From assembly GCA_973895155.1 (NCBI GenBank), contig OZ316897.1, positions 22,134,001 to 22,198,000 on the forward strand: a stretch of DNA of 64,000 nt, given 5' to 3'. Numbering within the stretch: position 1 is the stretch's first letter; every line of letters starts with the position of its first letter. Of this stretch, positions 21,552-31,762 are shown one piece after another. This DNA is from Marsupella aquatica. Its lineage: Eukaryota; Marchantiophyta. The notes beneath the pieces are model-generated. The model worked only from the letters and a program-made list of their open reading frames with translations. It ran no database searches and was not told the DNA's origin. The translations under genes and the position numbers were made by a program.

Positions 21552-24500
21552 ATGCCCGTCACTCGTTCTCAAGCAGCTTACTTGAGGAGATTGACCAGCG
21601 AACGAGAAAGTGCAACCACAACAAGCTCCGACTCGTCGGGCTCGGAGGACTCGCAATCGTCCCGACGTATGAACATACCCCCGGGATCTTCGGGGTCCGG
21701 TTCGACCGGCCCTGCTGCGGTTCCACCACCACCACCACCACCACCACCACCTATGGCAGCCGCTCCACCGGTGGCCCGCGCTGCTCAGGCGCCTCCACAA
21801 ATATCGCAACGATCGCGATTTCATTATCGACCTTTCAAAGGGCGTCATGGGGATGATCCGGATGAATGGTTGGATGAGTTTGAAGCCACTGCTAAAGCTA
21901 ATGGGGAAGACGCCATTAAGCTAACCATCCTCCCGGGAGTAATGCGGGGAGAAGCTCGTCCATGGTACAACTCGTTACCACCCGGGACTACCTGGGCACA
22001 ATTCCAAGCTGCATTGCTGCAGGAGTTTCGTGCCATTGGATCAGAACAACGTTCTCTATTAAAGATTGGCCAGCTTCGCATGGGAAAAAAAGAGTCCCTG
22101 CGGAAGTTCATTCAGAAGTTTCAGAAACTTGCGGCCAAGATCCGGCCCAGGCCAGGAGACGCGCTCCAGCTTACATGGTTCCTTCATGGTTTGCCCACGA
22201 ATATGCAATTCTGGGTACGCCAGAATAATCCAATTTCAATGCAGGCGGCCATAGCGTGCGCCGAAACTTACCGGGAGTCCACCTATAACTCCCGGCGGAG
22301 CCAGCGAGCACGCCGCAGGAAGGGTAAGTACGAAACCTTCAGTGACAGTGACTCCGAATCGGACGACGAGAGGAAGAAGAAACGGAAGAAGAAGAAGAAA
22401 CATCGTTTGACCTCGTCCAGCTCCGAGACGGAATCCAGTTCGGATTCAGCTTCAAGCATCGGATCCTCTACCTCCAGTTCATCAGGAAGTGACTTGGAGA
22501 GCGAAAGCCGGAGCAAAAAGAAGAAGAGACGAGTGAAGAAGGAGGGGAAGATTAAACCCCGGGCGCAAAGAACGATACCAGATCCAAAGGCTGCCGAAGC
22601 AGACAAGCTGAACGAAATCACGGATCGACTCAAAGCACTGTCAGTACATCTTTCGGAGAAGCCGGTGGAGAAGAAGAAGCCATCTGAGATTCGAGCCCAT
22701 GCGTGGTGTTCAAAGTGCTTCCAATCCGGCCATGTGGTGCAGGAATGCCCAAGGTGGAAGAACCGAGTTCACCAAGTAGAGCTGGATGATGTTGACAACC
22801 CGGGCCCCGAATCGGAGTCCACGGAGTATTTCTTTGAGGACCCTCCTGATTCCGTGTACCAGATTTCAACGGTTGGTCCGCGTAATTTAGCGGGTAGAAC
22901 TGCGTACCCCTACCCAAGTAATGGCCGGAGTTTCCAGGTTATCAGTAACCCGAGCATCCCTCCTAAGCCAGGGATGTGGCGGTCCCCGGTTTGTTACAAC
23001 TGTGAAAAGCCAGGACACTTTGCGAGGGAATGCACCGAACCAAGACGTCAGGGAGATGGCCGAGGCACCCCACTATGTCAAGTTTGCAAAACAGAGGCTC
23101 ATTCCACGGCCAACTGTCCGTTGGTAATCGCTGCTCGAACAAGTGCGGCTAGACCGGCCCAGGCTGGACCAGTCACGAGCGATGCAGTCGTCCAAATGAT
23201 TGCTGTAGAATGGCAAGATGACAACACCGAGTGGGTGAATCTGGTGGACGTGGCGGAACACCCTAATCCATTGGATGAGGCCGAGTGCTACCGAGTGTCG
23301 ACAAGGGCCGAACGGAAGGAAGAAAAGACGGAGGAGAAACGGAGGAAAAAGCAAGATACTACTCCAGTGCAGCCAGCGATAAATATACCCCCGGAAAAGG
23401 ACGATGACTACCGACGGGACGACCCGAAGCTATTTTTCCCCCGCATCGAAGAATTGGTAAAGAAACAGCTGGAGGCTTACGAAGCTCGGGAATACCAGAA
23501 GGCAATCGATAAGGACATCAAAGCAGCCGAGACAGCCCGGCGTCAGGAGCAAGAAAAGCAAGATAAACAAGAGGAAGCCAAGCAGCAGCCAACGAAAGAA
23601 ACAAAGGAGGACTATGATATTAAGGAGGACGTGAAGAGTTGCCCGGTTACAACGACGGTGGGGCAACTGCTGCAGAACAACCCACAGTACAGACGACAAC
23701 TGAGGGAGTTGCTCATGGGTCGCCGAAGGAGAAGACTACCCCGAGTTGGGAGTGCGGACTGCAACATGATATGCGAGGACCTTCGAGCGCCGGACATCTC
23801 GATCGAAATTAATAACTGTACCATCAAGATGGTCCTTGTAGACGGAGGAGCGGGAGTCAACATCATGACTGAAGAAACGTCAGTCAAGTTAGGATACCTC
23901 ACGTATCAACCCACGGCCCGAGCTATCAGATTAGCAAACGGGGCAAGGGTCCTCCCATTAGGCACGCTCACACGAGTGCTCACTCTGGTGGGAGGGGTAG
24001 AGTTCTATCTCAACTTCTTAGTCATGAGGCCGGTTCGTCCCTCCTCTTATCCGGTTCTTCTGGGCAGGCCGTGGCTGTACGGTGGCCGTGTAGTCACGGA
24101 TTGGGGAAAGAAGGAGCTACGGTTCGGGGAACCCACCGTACGGGTATCCTGGGCAATGGACGATTATCAGGGAGAAACCCCACAAGGACCCGAGGAATAT
24201 GATTCGGAGACCTCGGAGGAAGAGGAACTCAATATGATCGAACTCATCTCGTCCCTATCCGAGGAAGATGTCTTCGGAGTTGAAGCAACCCGAGAAACAC
24301 ATCTCCTAAATTACCCGAGGGCTGCCATTGAGTCCACCCCAAGTACATCTACTGTCGGGGATGAGGAAACGCACGAACAACTCGTCGAGACGGAGGACAC
24401 GGCTCCAGCTAAGCAGGGAGCCGTGGCTACTCCTTCCATTTCAGAGCCTTGTAACCATGAACCAGCCCAACAACCGCCTGAGGCCGAAAACTTGAGACCG

Positions 24501-27500
24501 AGACATAAAAAGCGAGTCTCATGGGATCCGTCCATTCCGCAATTGGAGGAAGTAAACCCCATCCCGAGACCAATCCCGGTCCCACCCATGTACGGAGGGG
24601 TTCGGTTAGCTGAGCTTGACGCGAGCCTGGACCCGAGTCTGCGAAACCAGGTTGAAGTCATCAGGAAGGAGCACTACCGGAAGTACACTATTGGGATGGA
24701 CAAATCTTTTAACCTGGGCCACGCTTTGACGGGGAAGGCTGAAAAAGCCATCCAAGCTTTGCTCAAGGAATATGAAGATGTGTTTGCATGGAGTCATCAT
24801 GATTTAACAGGCGTCTCCCCCGAGTTGGGAGAACACACAATCGATCTGAACCTAGGAGCCCATGCGGTACGACAGCGACAACGTCGCATGAATCCGAGGT
24901 ACTCCATCTTAGTGAAGGAGGAAATTGATCGTCTCCTCGCCGCCGATATCATTTACCCGGTAATGGCCAGCGACTGGGTCTCTCCCATTGTCATTGTACC
25001 AAAGAAGGGAGGTACGGATGGAAAACCTAAGATTCGTATCTGTCAGGACTACCGTAAGCTGAATGACGCAACCCGAAAAGACCATTACCCATTACCATTC
25101 ACGGATATGGTTCTAGATATGGTGGCCCGAAATGAAATCTATACATTTCTTGACGGGTATTCAGGTTATAACCAAATCTGGATTCGTCTCGCGGATCAGC
25201 TCAAAACAACGTTCACTACGGAGTGGGGAACGTTCGCATTTCGGAGGATGCCTTTTGGTCTGTGTAACGCCCCGGCTATGTTTCAGCGCCTTATGATGAA
25301 TATCTTCCACGATTTCCTACGGGAATTTTTGGAGATATTTATCGATGACTTTGCCATCTTCGGAACCGTTGCCATGCACCCCGAACACCTACGACGAACG
25401 TTGCAACGATGCCGAGATGTTAACCTCAAACTACATCCCGCCAAATGCTTCTTCGGGGTAGAGGAGGGGGTGTTACTCGGGCATCGTGTGTCCAAACGGG
25501 GCATTGAGGTGGACCAAGAGAAAGTTGCGGCCTGGATGGCGGTGGTGTTCCCCTTGGATCAAAAAGCAGTACGATCCTTCTTGGGCTGCGTAGGGTATTA
25601 CCGCCGGTTCATTAAAGACTTTGCTAAAATTGCGTTGCCCTTAACTGAGATGATGAAGAAGGACGCAGCGGTCGAGGAAACACCCCGGAGACGGATTGCT
25701 TTTGAGGAACTCCGTAAACGACTCACCACCGCGCCTATCATGGTCACCCCAGATTGGAATAAGGAGTTCCACGTGTATGTCGATGTGTCAGGGTTCTGTA
25801 TCGGATCCGTACTTAGTCAGCTAGATGAGGATGGACGTGATCACCCCATCTATTTCGCTAGCCGTCAACTATTTGCAGCCGAAAAGAATTATTCCCCCAC
25901 TGATCGAGAAGCTTTGGAAATAATCTACTCGTGTAAAAAGTTCCGACACTATCTGCTAGGCTACAAGGTCATTTTCCACACGGATCATGATAGCCTGAAG
26001 TACATGGTCAACAAAGCGGATGTGACAGGACGGATAGCCCGGTGGGTGCTACTTCTCCAGGAATTTAATTACGAAGTTCGGGTTCGGCCAGGAAGGGTAC
26101 ACCTCAATGCCGATTTCTTTTCACGACTGGACGGCGTACCAGTCGATCAGCCAATTGATGATATTTTTCCGGATGAGGAGTTGTTCCACGTAGGGGAAGG
26201 GACACCAACGTGGTATGGCTCAATAATCACCTTCCTTTTAACGGGCCGCATCCCTGACGGCATCAATCAGGAGGCCGCCGCTGTGTTTTTACGGAAAGCC
26301 GGGCCTTATGTCATGATACAGGGTCACCTACATAAGGAAGGTATTAACGGAAAGTTACGACGCTGCTTAGAGTATAAGGAGACACTTATCGTGATACGGG
26401 CCCTGCATGAAGAAGAAGCTGGAGGCCATTTCGCGGCAGTTACGACAGCCCAAAAGATTCTGGACTCGGGGTATTGGTGGCCTACGTTGCATCGGGATGT
26501 ACAGCGCTTCATTAAGGGCTGTGACTTGTGTCAGCGAGCGGGGGCCCCGAGGCGGGCTCATCATCACCCGCTCACATCTGTGCTTCCATTGGCACCATTC
26601 AAAAAATGGGGAATTGATTATATCGGACCGTTCACTCCCGTTACCCGAAGGCGAAGGTGCAGGTACATCCTATTAGCTATTGATTACTCCACCAAATGGG
26701 TCGAAGCGCGGGCTACGGTAAAGGACGACGCCGCAACCAGTGCCAGATTCTTATACGAACAGATTTTCACCCGATTCGGACCGCCCTTAGAATTGGTAAG
26801 CGACCGTGGAACCCACTTCCTCAATGACACCGTAGCCCAGCTTACGGAGCGTTACCTAGTCAAGCACCGCAAGACTACCCCATATCATCCTAAAGCCAAC
26901 GGGATGGCGGAGAGAGCAAATGGTATCATTGGGAAGATCCTCAACAAAACTGTAGCTGCGCACAAAATGGATTGGGATGATAAGTTGTACGCGGCGGTGT
27001 ACTCGTATAATCTAGCTTACAAAACTACTACGAGTCATAGCCCGTACTTTCTGGTGTTCGGCCAACATTCGTTGGTGCCCGTCGAATTTGAAGTGCACAC
27101 TCCACGGGTCAGCATTCGGGATCGCTTACCTGAATCTGAAAGTCTGTCAGACCGAGCTTATCAGATTGAAGCCTTGGAAGAAGCACGGCTACTGGCAGCT
27201 CGACACACCGTGAAGAAACAGGCAACTTCGAAGAAGCAGCACGACAAAGGACTACGGAGGGTCGACGTCGTGGCAGGCGATCTAGTCCTTCTGTACGATA
27301 GTAGGTACATGCAGTTTCCAGGGAAGCTGCATACCCGGTGGTTGGGGCCCTTCCTTGTCAATCAGATCTACCGAAACGGATCTTTGGAGCTTGCGACGTA
27401 TGCCGGCGATTTACTCCCCACACGAATCAGCTACGATCGTGTAAAAAAGTACCACCATCAAGATGACGACGCCGATAGCGATGTTCGCGAGGACGCTTCA

Positions 27501-27551
27501 CAATTAAGCAGGGAGCTATGTGACGCCGCCGGTACGGCGGTTAATGAGTGA
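21552..27551 (+). CDS. Gypsy A gag-pol polyprotein (1999 residues), intact
   Basis: A single frame starting MPVTRSQ. Gag core at residues ~90-243 (DPDEWLDEFEATAKANGE, GEARPWYNSL). A Lys/Ser-rich linker is followed by three CX2CX4HX4C zinc knuckles near 386, 481 and 509. Protease with VDGGAGVNIM near 763 (Gly-Gly in place of the usual D-S/T-G). Reverse transcriptase with FRRMPFGLCNAPAMFQ and the catalytic FIDDF near 1262. RNase H with YVDVSG near 1409. Integrase with the HHCC finger (CDLCQR), GIDYIGPF near 1688, DRGTHF and a YHPKANGMAERANG motif. No chromodomain is evident. The C-terminus runs 11 codons into the 3' LTR. All catalytic motifs are present, so it looks functional. FIDDF is closest, in my memory, to Athila-like reverse transcriptases. 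Confidence 0.95.
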   Translation: MPVTRSQAAYLRRLTSERESATTTSSDSSGSEDSQSSRRMNIPPGSSGSGSTGPAAVPPPPPPPPPPMAAAPPVARAAQAPPQISQRSRFHYRPFKGRHGDDPDEWLDEFEATAKANGEDAIKLTILPGVMRGEARPWYNSLPPGTTWAQFQAALLQEFRAIGSEQRSLLKIGQLRMGKKESLRKFIQKFQKLAAKIRPRPGDALQLTWFLHGLPTNMQFWVRQNNPISMQAAIACAETYRESTYNSRRSQRARRRKGKYETFSDSDSESDDERKKKRKKKKKHRLTSSSSETESSSDSASSIGSSTSSSSGSDLESESRSKKKKRRVKKEGKIKPRAQRTIPDPKAAEADKLNEITDRLKALSVHLSEKPVEKKKPSEIRAHAWCSKCFQSGHVVQECPRWKNRVHQVELDDVDNPGPESESTEYFFEDPPDSVYQISTVGPRNLAGRTAYPYPSNGRSFQVISNPSIPPKPGMWRSPVCYNCEKPGHFARECTEPRRQGDGRGTPLCQVCKTEAHSTANCPLVIAARTSAARPAQAGPVTSDAVVQMIAVEWQDDNTEWVNLVDVAEHPNPLDEAECYRVSTRAERKEEKTEEKRRKKQDTTPVQPAINIPPEKDDDYRRDDPKLFFPRIEELVKKQLEAYEAREYQKAIDKDIKAAETARRQEQEKQDKQEEAKQQPTKETKEDYDIKEDVKSCPVTTTVGQLLQNNPQYRRQLRELLMGRRRRRLPRVGSADCNMICEDLRAPDISIEINNCTIKMVLVDGGAGVNIMTEETSVKLGYLTYQPTARAIRLANGARVLPLGTLTRVLTLVGGVEFYLNFLVMRPVRPSSYPVLLGRPWLYGGRVVTDWGKKELRFGEPTVRVSWAMDDYQGETPQGPEEYDSETSEEEELNMIELISSLSEEDVFGVEATRETHLLNYPRAAIESTPSTSTVGDEETHEQLVETEDTAPAKQGAVATPSISEPCNHEPAQQPPEAENLRPRHKKRVSWDPSIPQLEEVNPIPRPIPVPPMYGGVRLAELDASLDPSLRNQVEVIRKEHYRKYTIGMDKSFNLGHALTGKAEKAIQALLKEYEDVFAWSHHDLTGVSPELGEHTIDLNLGAHAVRQRQRRMNPRYSILVKEEIDRLLAADIIYPVMASDWVSPIVIVPKKGGTDGKPKIRICQDYRKLNDATRKDHYPLPFTDMVLDMVARNEIYTFLDGYSGYNQIWIRLADQLKTTFTTEWGTFAFRRMPFGLCNAPAMFQRLMMNIFHDFLREFLEIFIDDFAIFGTVAMHPEHLRRTLQRCRDVNLKLHPAKCFFGVEEGVLLGHRVSKRGIEVDQEKVAAWMAVVFPLDQKAVRSFLGCVGYYRRFIKDFAKIALPLTEMMKKDAAVEETPRRRIAFEELRKRLTTAPIMVTPDWNKEFHVYVDVSGFCIGSVLSQLDEDGRDHPIYFASRQLFAAEKNYSPTDREALEIIYSCKKFRHYLLGYKVIFHTDHDSLKYMVNKADVTGRIARWVLLLQEFNYEVRVRPGRVHLNADFFSRLDGVPVDQPIDDIFPDEELFHVGEGTPTWYGSIITFLLTGRIPDGINQEAAAVFLRKAGPYVMIQGHLHKEGINGKLRRCLEYKETLIVIRALHEEEAGGHFAAVTTAQKILDSGYWWPTLHRDVQRFIKGCDLCQRAGAPRRAHHHPLTSVLPLAPFKKWGIDYIGPFTPVTRRRRCRYILLAIDYSTKWVEARATVKDDAATSARFLYEQIFTRFGPPLELVSDRGTHFLNDTVAQLTERYLVKHRKTTPYHPKANGMAERANGIIGKILNKTVAAHKMDWDDKLYAAVYSYNLAYKTTTSHSPYFLVFGQHSLVPVEFEVHTPRVSIRDRLPESESLSDRAYQIEALEEARLLAARHTVKKQATSKKQHDKGLRRVDVVAGDLVLLYDSRYMQFPGKLHTRWLGPFLVNQIYRNGSLELATYAGDLLPTRISYDRVKKYHHQDDDADSDVREDASQLSRELCDAAGTAVNE
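27500..27518 (+). other. Gypsy A polypurine tract
   Basis: AATTAAGCAGGGAGCTA directly precedes the 3' LTR. Gypsy C has the related AATTAAGAGAGGAGCTA at the same place. Confidence 0.55.
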
Positions 27552-30500
27552 TTCAGTCTAACTGCGCTCGGCACGCGCGTTAGGTGGGTCTTAGGCCGCT
27601 ATTATTAGCATAACGACAGTATTTAGGTAATCATTAGGGGTAGGACATCATTAGGCAATAAGGGGGACTTCAGGTTCGGGCTGGCGGCGGGTCGCTATTC
27701 GCACACCCGGGTTATGAGCATGGAGGGGCCCCTCCCTCGGGTCCGTATAACGAACTTAAGGAAGCGGCCACTAACGCACGCTGACTCAGACCGGCGGAGT
27801 GGCCGGTACACCACAAGCGTGAGCGGTTCAACCTATGGGCGTCGAGGAGACGTCGGGGATCGACAAGCCCTCAAAGTATAAAAGGGGAGCCAACCCTTTG
27901 TAGTGCACCAGTCCATCAGTCCGCACGCCAGCTTCGACCCCAGCTCTCTCGTTCTCTCTAGGTCGCCACTACTATCTCCTCTGAATGTCGCACACGATCC
28001 TCTCCAGCTCGGCCATTCGATTCTGGACGCAGTTCCTATCTACCGGAAGGCACTTGGCCGATTCATTGAAACACGCCAACCCGTGCCGATACGAGATTGA
28101 ACGCGAATACGAGAGAGCCATCCGCCTAGCAGGACGACACCACTACGTCCTTAACTTTGACTACCCGTCTCAGAGCGAGCTTTACCGACCAGCTGAGGTA
28201 TCTGGGTACTTCTTTGACGGAGACAAATATATCGGGTTCTGGGAAGCATTGCTTCGGCTTCCGGACGAGGTCTTCAATATCCCGGGTACAATCGACCTGC
28301 AGCGACATCACTTCGACCACATCCCTGCCCAGGTTCGGGCAGTCATTAACGGCGAGTCCAGTACCAACCGTTCGACAAGGGCGTCTGCACTCGCTTCGGA
28401 GAACTTCTACCAGCACCTACAGAGCTTCATGGGAACTCGGCCATCAACCAACATGACCAACTCAGCCGTACCCGTACCCGTACCCGTGCCCATGCAACCT
28501 CAGCTTCAGCTTCAGCCTCAGCCGCAGCCTAGCCAAACCCCACCACCTATCACCCAGCCAGCACAGGTACGCTCCGTCATCAACGCTGTAGATCTTAGCG
28601 ATGACGACGAGGCTACCCCACCCTTGACCAGGCGGCCCAGAGGAACAAGCGCTCGGGGGGCCGACACTATACCGTCCCCACCCCCTGCTCTGACCCCAGG
28701 AGCGGCCCCAGCAGACAACATGGTGACCGTGGCCGCCCCGGGCCCGTTACCAACCGCAGTGGCACTCCCCAGGCCCGATCGGGAGGATGGGGAAGTATCA
28801 CCTTCCCCGAGTCAGTCACGGGGAAAGAAGAGAAAGGAATCCGCCAGTGCATCCGGGTTACCGTTGGCCACGGTAGCCGTAGCCAAGGTAACGATGCATC
28901 GCATGGGGGAAAACGTTCACAGCAACATCCTCCATCCCAAGCATGCGGTGTACCTGAAGACTCAGGGATTTGAGCACCTCGCCTCTCTCCCCTGGAACAC
29001 TTGCAGGTACTACAGGGAGGACATGACAGAATTCGTCAAGAATTATGACGACGTACGTCAACAGACTCGGCTGCGGGGAAGGAATATGTCCCTCACAGAA
29101 GAATGGCTCAAGATGATCTTCGGGTTACCCGAAGGTGACCATCGAGTCAAATCACGGGCTCCCGGGGGCAAGGGGGCCAAGTACCAGTCTTCAAGTTTTC
29201 CCTCAGAGGGATCAGTAGACAATGGGTTCGTGATGAGGACCTGCCTCATGCCCGAGATAGCTGAGCGGCTGAAGTTCCAGAGGTACGCTCTCCACATGAT
29301 GGAACCCCGGGGGGAGATCTCCGCCGCCCAGGTCATCCAGGTCGAGAACTATCGACCTAGGAGGTGGGCGTCGTACTTCGCTAAGAAATTCCATGAAGAG
29401 ATGGAGCGGCGAAGGAAGACGCTGTACATTGGCGGGAAGGCGTATTTCGCTAGCCACATCGAAATCATTCTTGAGTGGTATGCCCGGTTTGATCGACGAA
29501 CCCTTCCCCGCATCAACGTTACAAAGCTGGTTCCAGCTAGGTGGGTTTTTCCGGCATTGGAGAGACGGCCCCAACCCGAGGCCCGAAGTCCAGTGGACAC
29601 GCCAGCTTCACCCACCCCACCTCCACAAATAGCCGTAATCATAACCGAGGAGGCGCCGGAGGGGTCGGACGTCGCAACCGTTGATGCGACCCAACTAGCC
29701 GGGCTAAGTACAGAAGTTGGTACGGTAGAGGTCTTACCCGAACCCGGGTCTCCCAAGGACCCGCCGGTGGCAATTCCGGAGAACCGGACATCGCTGCAGG
29801 AGGATACTCCGGCCCCTTCCAACGTTATGTCCCCAGGGCTGGACGTCACTGCCCCGGCCCCTGCGCGTGTTGATGTCTGCCCGTGCCCAAATCCGGACAG
29901 GCACAACTTGGACCACCCGGAACTCTTCGTACAGGGTACGTTTTTGAACGGGCTTCTGGGAGATTTCTCTCATCAAATTGCCCGGGATACCGGGGAGTTC
30001 ATGGCTCGGAAGGTAGCCTGTTTCTTCAATCAGGAGTTGGTTGCCGCCGTAAAGGCAGGGCGGGCCCAGTCGGAGGCCCTTCAGAGGATAGAGCGGTACC
30101 GGGTGGAGTCCGTGTACCTAAAGAACGAAGTGGCGGCTCAAGAGGCTGAGCTTCTGCAACTACGACCCAAGGTAGCAGCCGCCGATGAGTTGTTAGCAAA
30201 GGCGTACGCTCTTACCGCCCTAGCCGAACAGGCCAAAGCTGGGAACGAGGCCGAGATTACACGGCTCCGGAACCAGATTGACAGTTTGAAGAAACAAGCT
30301 GTCACCTGGCAGAAAGACCTGGAGGAGGCCGAGGAGCGAGCCCAGCGGGACGCGACGGAGATAGCCACGCTGCAGGCCGAGATGGCGCGGCTCCAAACCG
30401 AGGCCGAGAAGCAGGACCAGCTGGCGAGTAAACTGGCGAGCGACGCCCAGCAGCTGGAGGAGGCATGTCAGGAGGCAGCAGAGGAGACGGACACGGCGAG

Positions 30501-31521
30501 GCGAGAGAACGAATCTCTGCTGGACCAGGTCCAGCTCCTCAAAGCGGACAATGATAGGCTTCGAAGGCAGCGGGATGGCCGTTCCCATTCGGGCGGCTCT
30601 GGCAAGCGTGCCAGGCATTAGCGGCGGAGTAGGAATAGATTAGGATTAGGATTGGCTTAGTCAGGCTCTTGGGACAGGCACCTGCCTTAGGTACGGCAGC
30701 GCTGCCCTGCTGTCCAGCCTGCGTAGATTAGGATCTTCTAATAAGACACAGCCGTTTTCCGGCCTGACTGTCAGCTTAGTTAGGACCTTGGTCAGCGAAT
30801 CTTCGGCGGGAGGACACCCCGTTCCTCGGCTCTTAGTATTTAGTGCACCCCTCGGTAGAGGCAGGGGGGGTTTTTTAGTTTCAGAGTCGGACATCCGCGG
30901 GACATGCGGGGAGTCCCGACCTCTGGGAATGACAGAGTACCAAGGGGAGGGGGTAGGACTAAGCTTGCCGGGCGAGTGCGGAGCCGGGCTCCGTTGTAGT
31001 GTGCACCCTTGGCCTTCAACCTGTGCATTCCAGGGCTGTCGTGTCAACTAAGTGTACGCATATGTTCCCTTTGTAGTAAAAATCCTTTCCCATCATTTTT
31101 CCTTCGTGTAAATCGAGATTGTATGCATGTGTGCGCATATGTGTGTGGGTTTCTCGTATATGGGTGGCAGCGCCGGGCCGAACGCACTACCCGAGACGTG
31201 CACAGGGTGCAGCCTGCGGGTAAGTGGTTGCGAGCACGGGTTGAGGACCTGTATCATCGAATCCGGATCGAAGGCGGACAGCACGAAGGCTTAGAAGCCC
31301 TTAAGCCGGGGTCGATCCTGCTATCGACTAAGGTACGTTCCGGCGGCGGAACACAAACCATACCTAGGAGGTGTCCGTATTTAGCAGTATGCGCACTTAG
31401 CGCTAGTTTACGAGAATAAGGTGCATTATGTGCTTCCCTTCCTGCCCAAACCCTCAGATTTACGAGGGATGTGCCCGTCTAAGCTGAAGTCTGAGTTAAA
31501 GCCGAAGCCTACGACGTGACA
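27519..31521 (+). repeat. Gypsy A 3' LTR (4003 bp)
   Basis: Near-identical to the 5' LTR and 6 bp shorter, owing to loss of one GTACCC unit. It ends GACGTGACA followed by the TTAGT target copy. Confidence 0.93.
27985..30621 (+). CDS. LTR-internal ORF of gypsy A, 3' LTR copy (878 residues)
   Basis: The same protein as at 17886-20528, with six amino-acid substitutions and one two-residue deletion in the VP repeat. It stays open throughout. The two copies therefore diverged only after insertion. It has its own TATA box at 27877. Confidence 0.75.
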   Translation: MSHTILSSSAIRFWTQFLSTGRHLADSLKHANPCRYEIEREYERAIRLAGRHHYVLNFDYPSQSELYRPAEVSGYFFDGDKYIGFWEALLRLPDEVFNIPGTIDLQRHHFDHIPAQVRAVINGESSTNRSTRASALASENFYQHLQSFMGTRPSTNMTNSAVPVPVPVPMQPQLQLQPQPQPSQTPPPITQPAQVRSVINAVDLSDDDEATPPLTRRPRGTSARGADTIPSPPPALTPGAAPADNMVTVAAPGPLPTAVALPRPDREDGEVSPSPSQSRGKKRKESASASGLPLATVAVAKVTMHRMGENVHSNILHPKHAVYLKTQGFEHLASLPWNTCRYYREDMTEFVKNYDDVRQQTRLRGRNMSLTEEWLKMIFGLPEGDHRVKSRAPGGKGAKYQSSSFPSEGSVDNGFVMRTCLMPEIAERLKFQRYALHMMEPRGEISAAQVIQVENYRPRRWASYFAKKFHEEMERRRKTLYIGGKAYFASHIEIILEWYARFDRRTLPRINVTKLVPARWVFPALERRPQPEARSPVDTPASPTPPPQIAVIITEEAPEGSDVATVDATQLAGLSTEVGTVEVLPEPGSPKDPPVAIPENRTSLQEDTPAPSNVMSPGLDVTAPAPARVDVCPCPNPDRHNLDHPELFVQGTFLNGLLGDFSHQIARDTGEFMARKVACFFNQELVAAVKAGRAQSEALQRIERYRVESVYLKNEVAAQEAELLQLRPKVAAADELLAKAYALTALAEQAKAGNEAEITRLRNQIDSLKKQAVTWQKDLEEAEERAQRDATEIATLQAEMARLQTEAEKQDQLASKLASDAQQLEEACQEAAEETDTARRENESLLDQVQLLKADNDRLRRQRDGRSHSGGSGKRARH

Positions 31522-31762
31522 TTAGTCATTTATGAGAGAAGTCCATAATGACGGTATGTTCTTGTAAACACTGATATGTCCTAATTTCAAGATTGACCCT
31601 AGAGTTAGTCATTTATGAGAGAAGTCCATAATGATGGTATGTTCTTGTAAACACTGATATGTCCTAATTTCAAGATTGACCCTAGAGTTAGTCATTTATG
31701 AGAGAAGTCCATAATGACGGTATGTTCTTGTAAACACTGATATGTCCTAATTTCAAGATTGA
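31522..31762. repeat. CACTA 83-bp repeats, middle part of the split array
   Basis: TTAGTCATTTATGAGAGAAG starts at 31522, 31605 and 31688, exactly 83 bp apart. The last unit is interrupted at ATTGA (31758-31762) by gypsy B and resumes at 44304. Confidence 0.9.

Larger units (their letters stand above)
17420..31521 (+). mobile_element. Gypsy A: complete Ty3/gypsy LTR retrotransposon, 14.1 kb
   Basis: TG...CA LTRs at 17420-21428 and 27519-31521 flank a single gag-pol frame. The 5-bp target duplication TTAGT is seen at 17415-17419 and 31522-31526. The LTRs differ by a 6-bp contraction in a GTACCC microsatellite and a modest number of substitutions, so the insertion is fairly young but older than gypsy B. 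It sits inside the CACTA 83-bp repeats. Confidence 0.95.
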
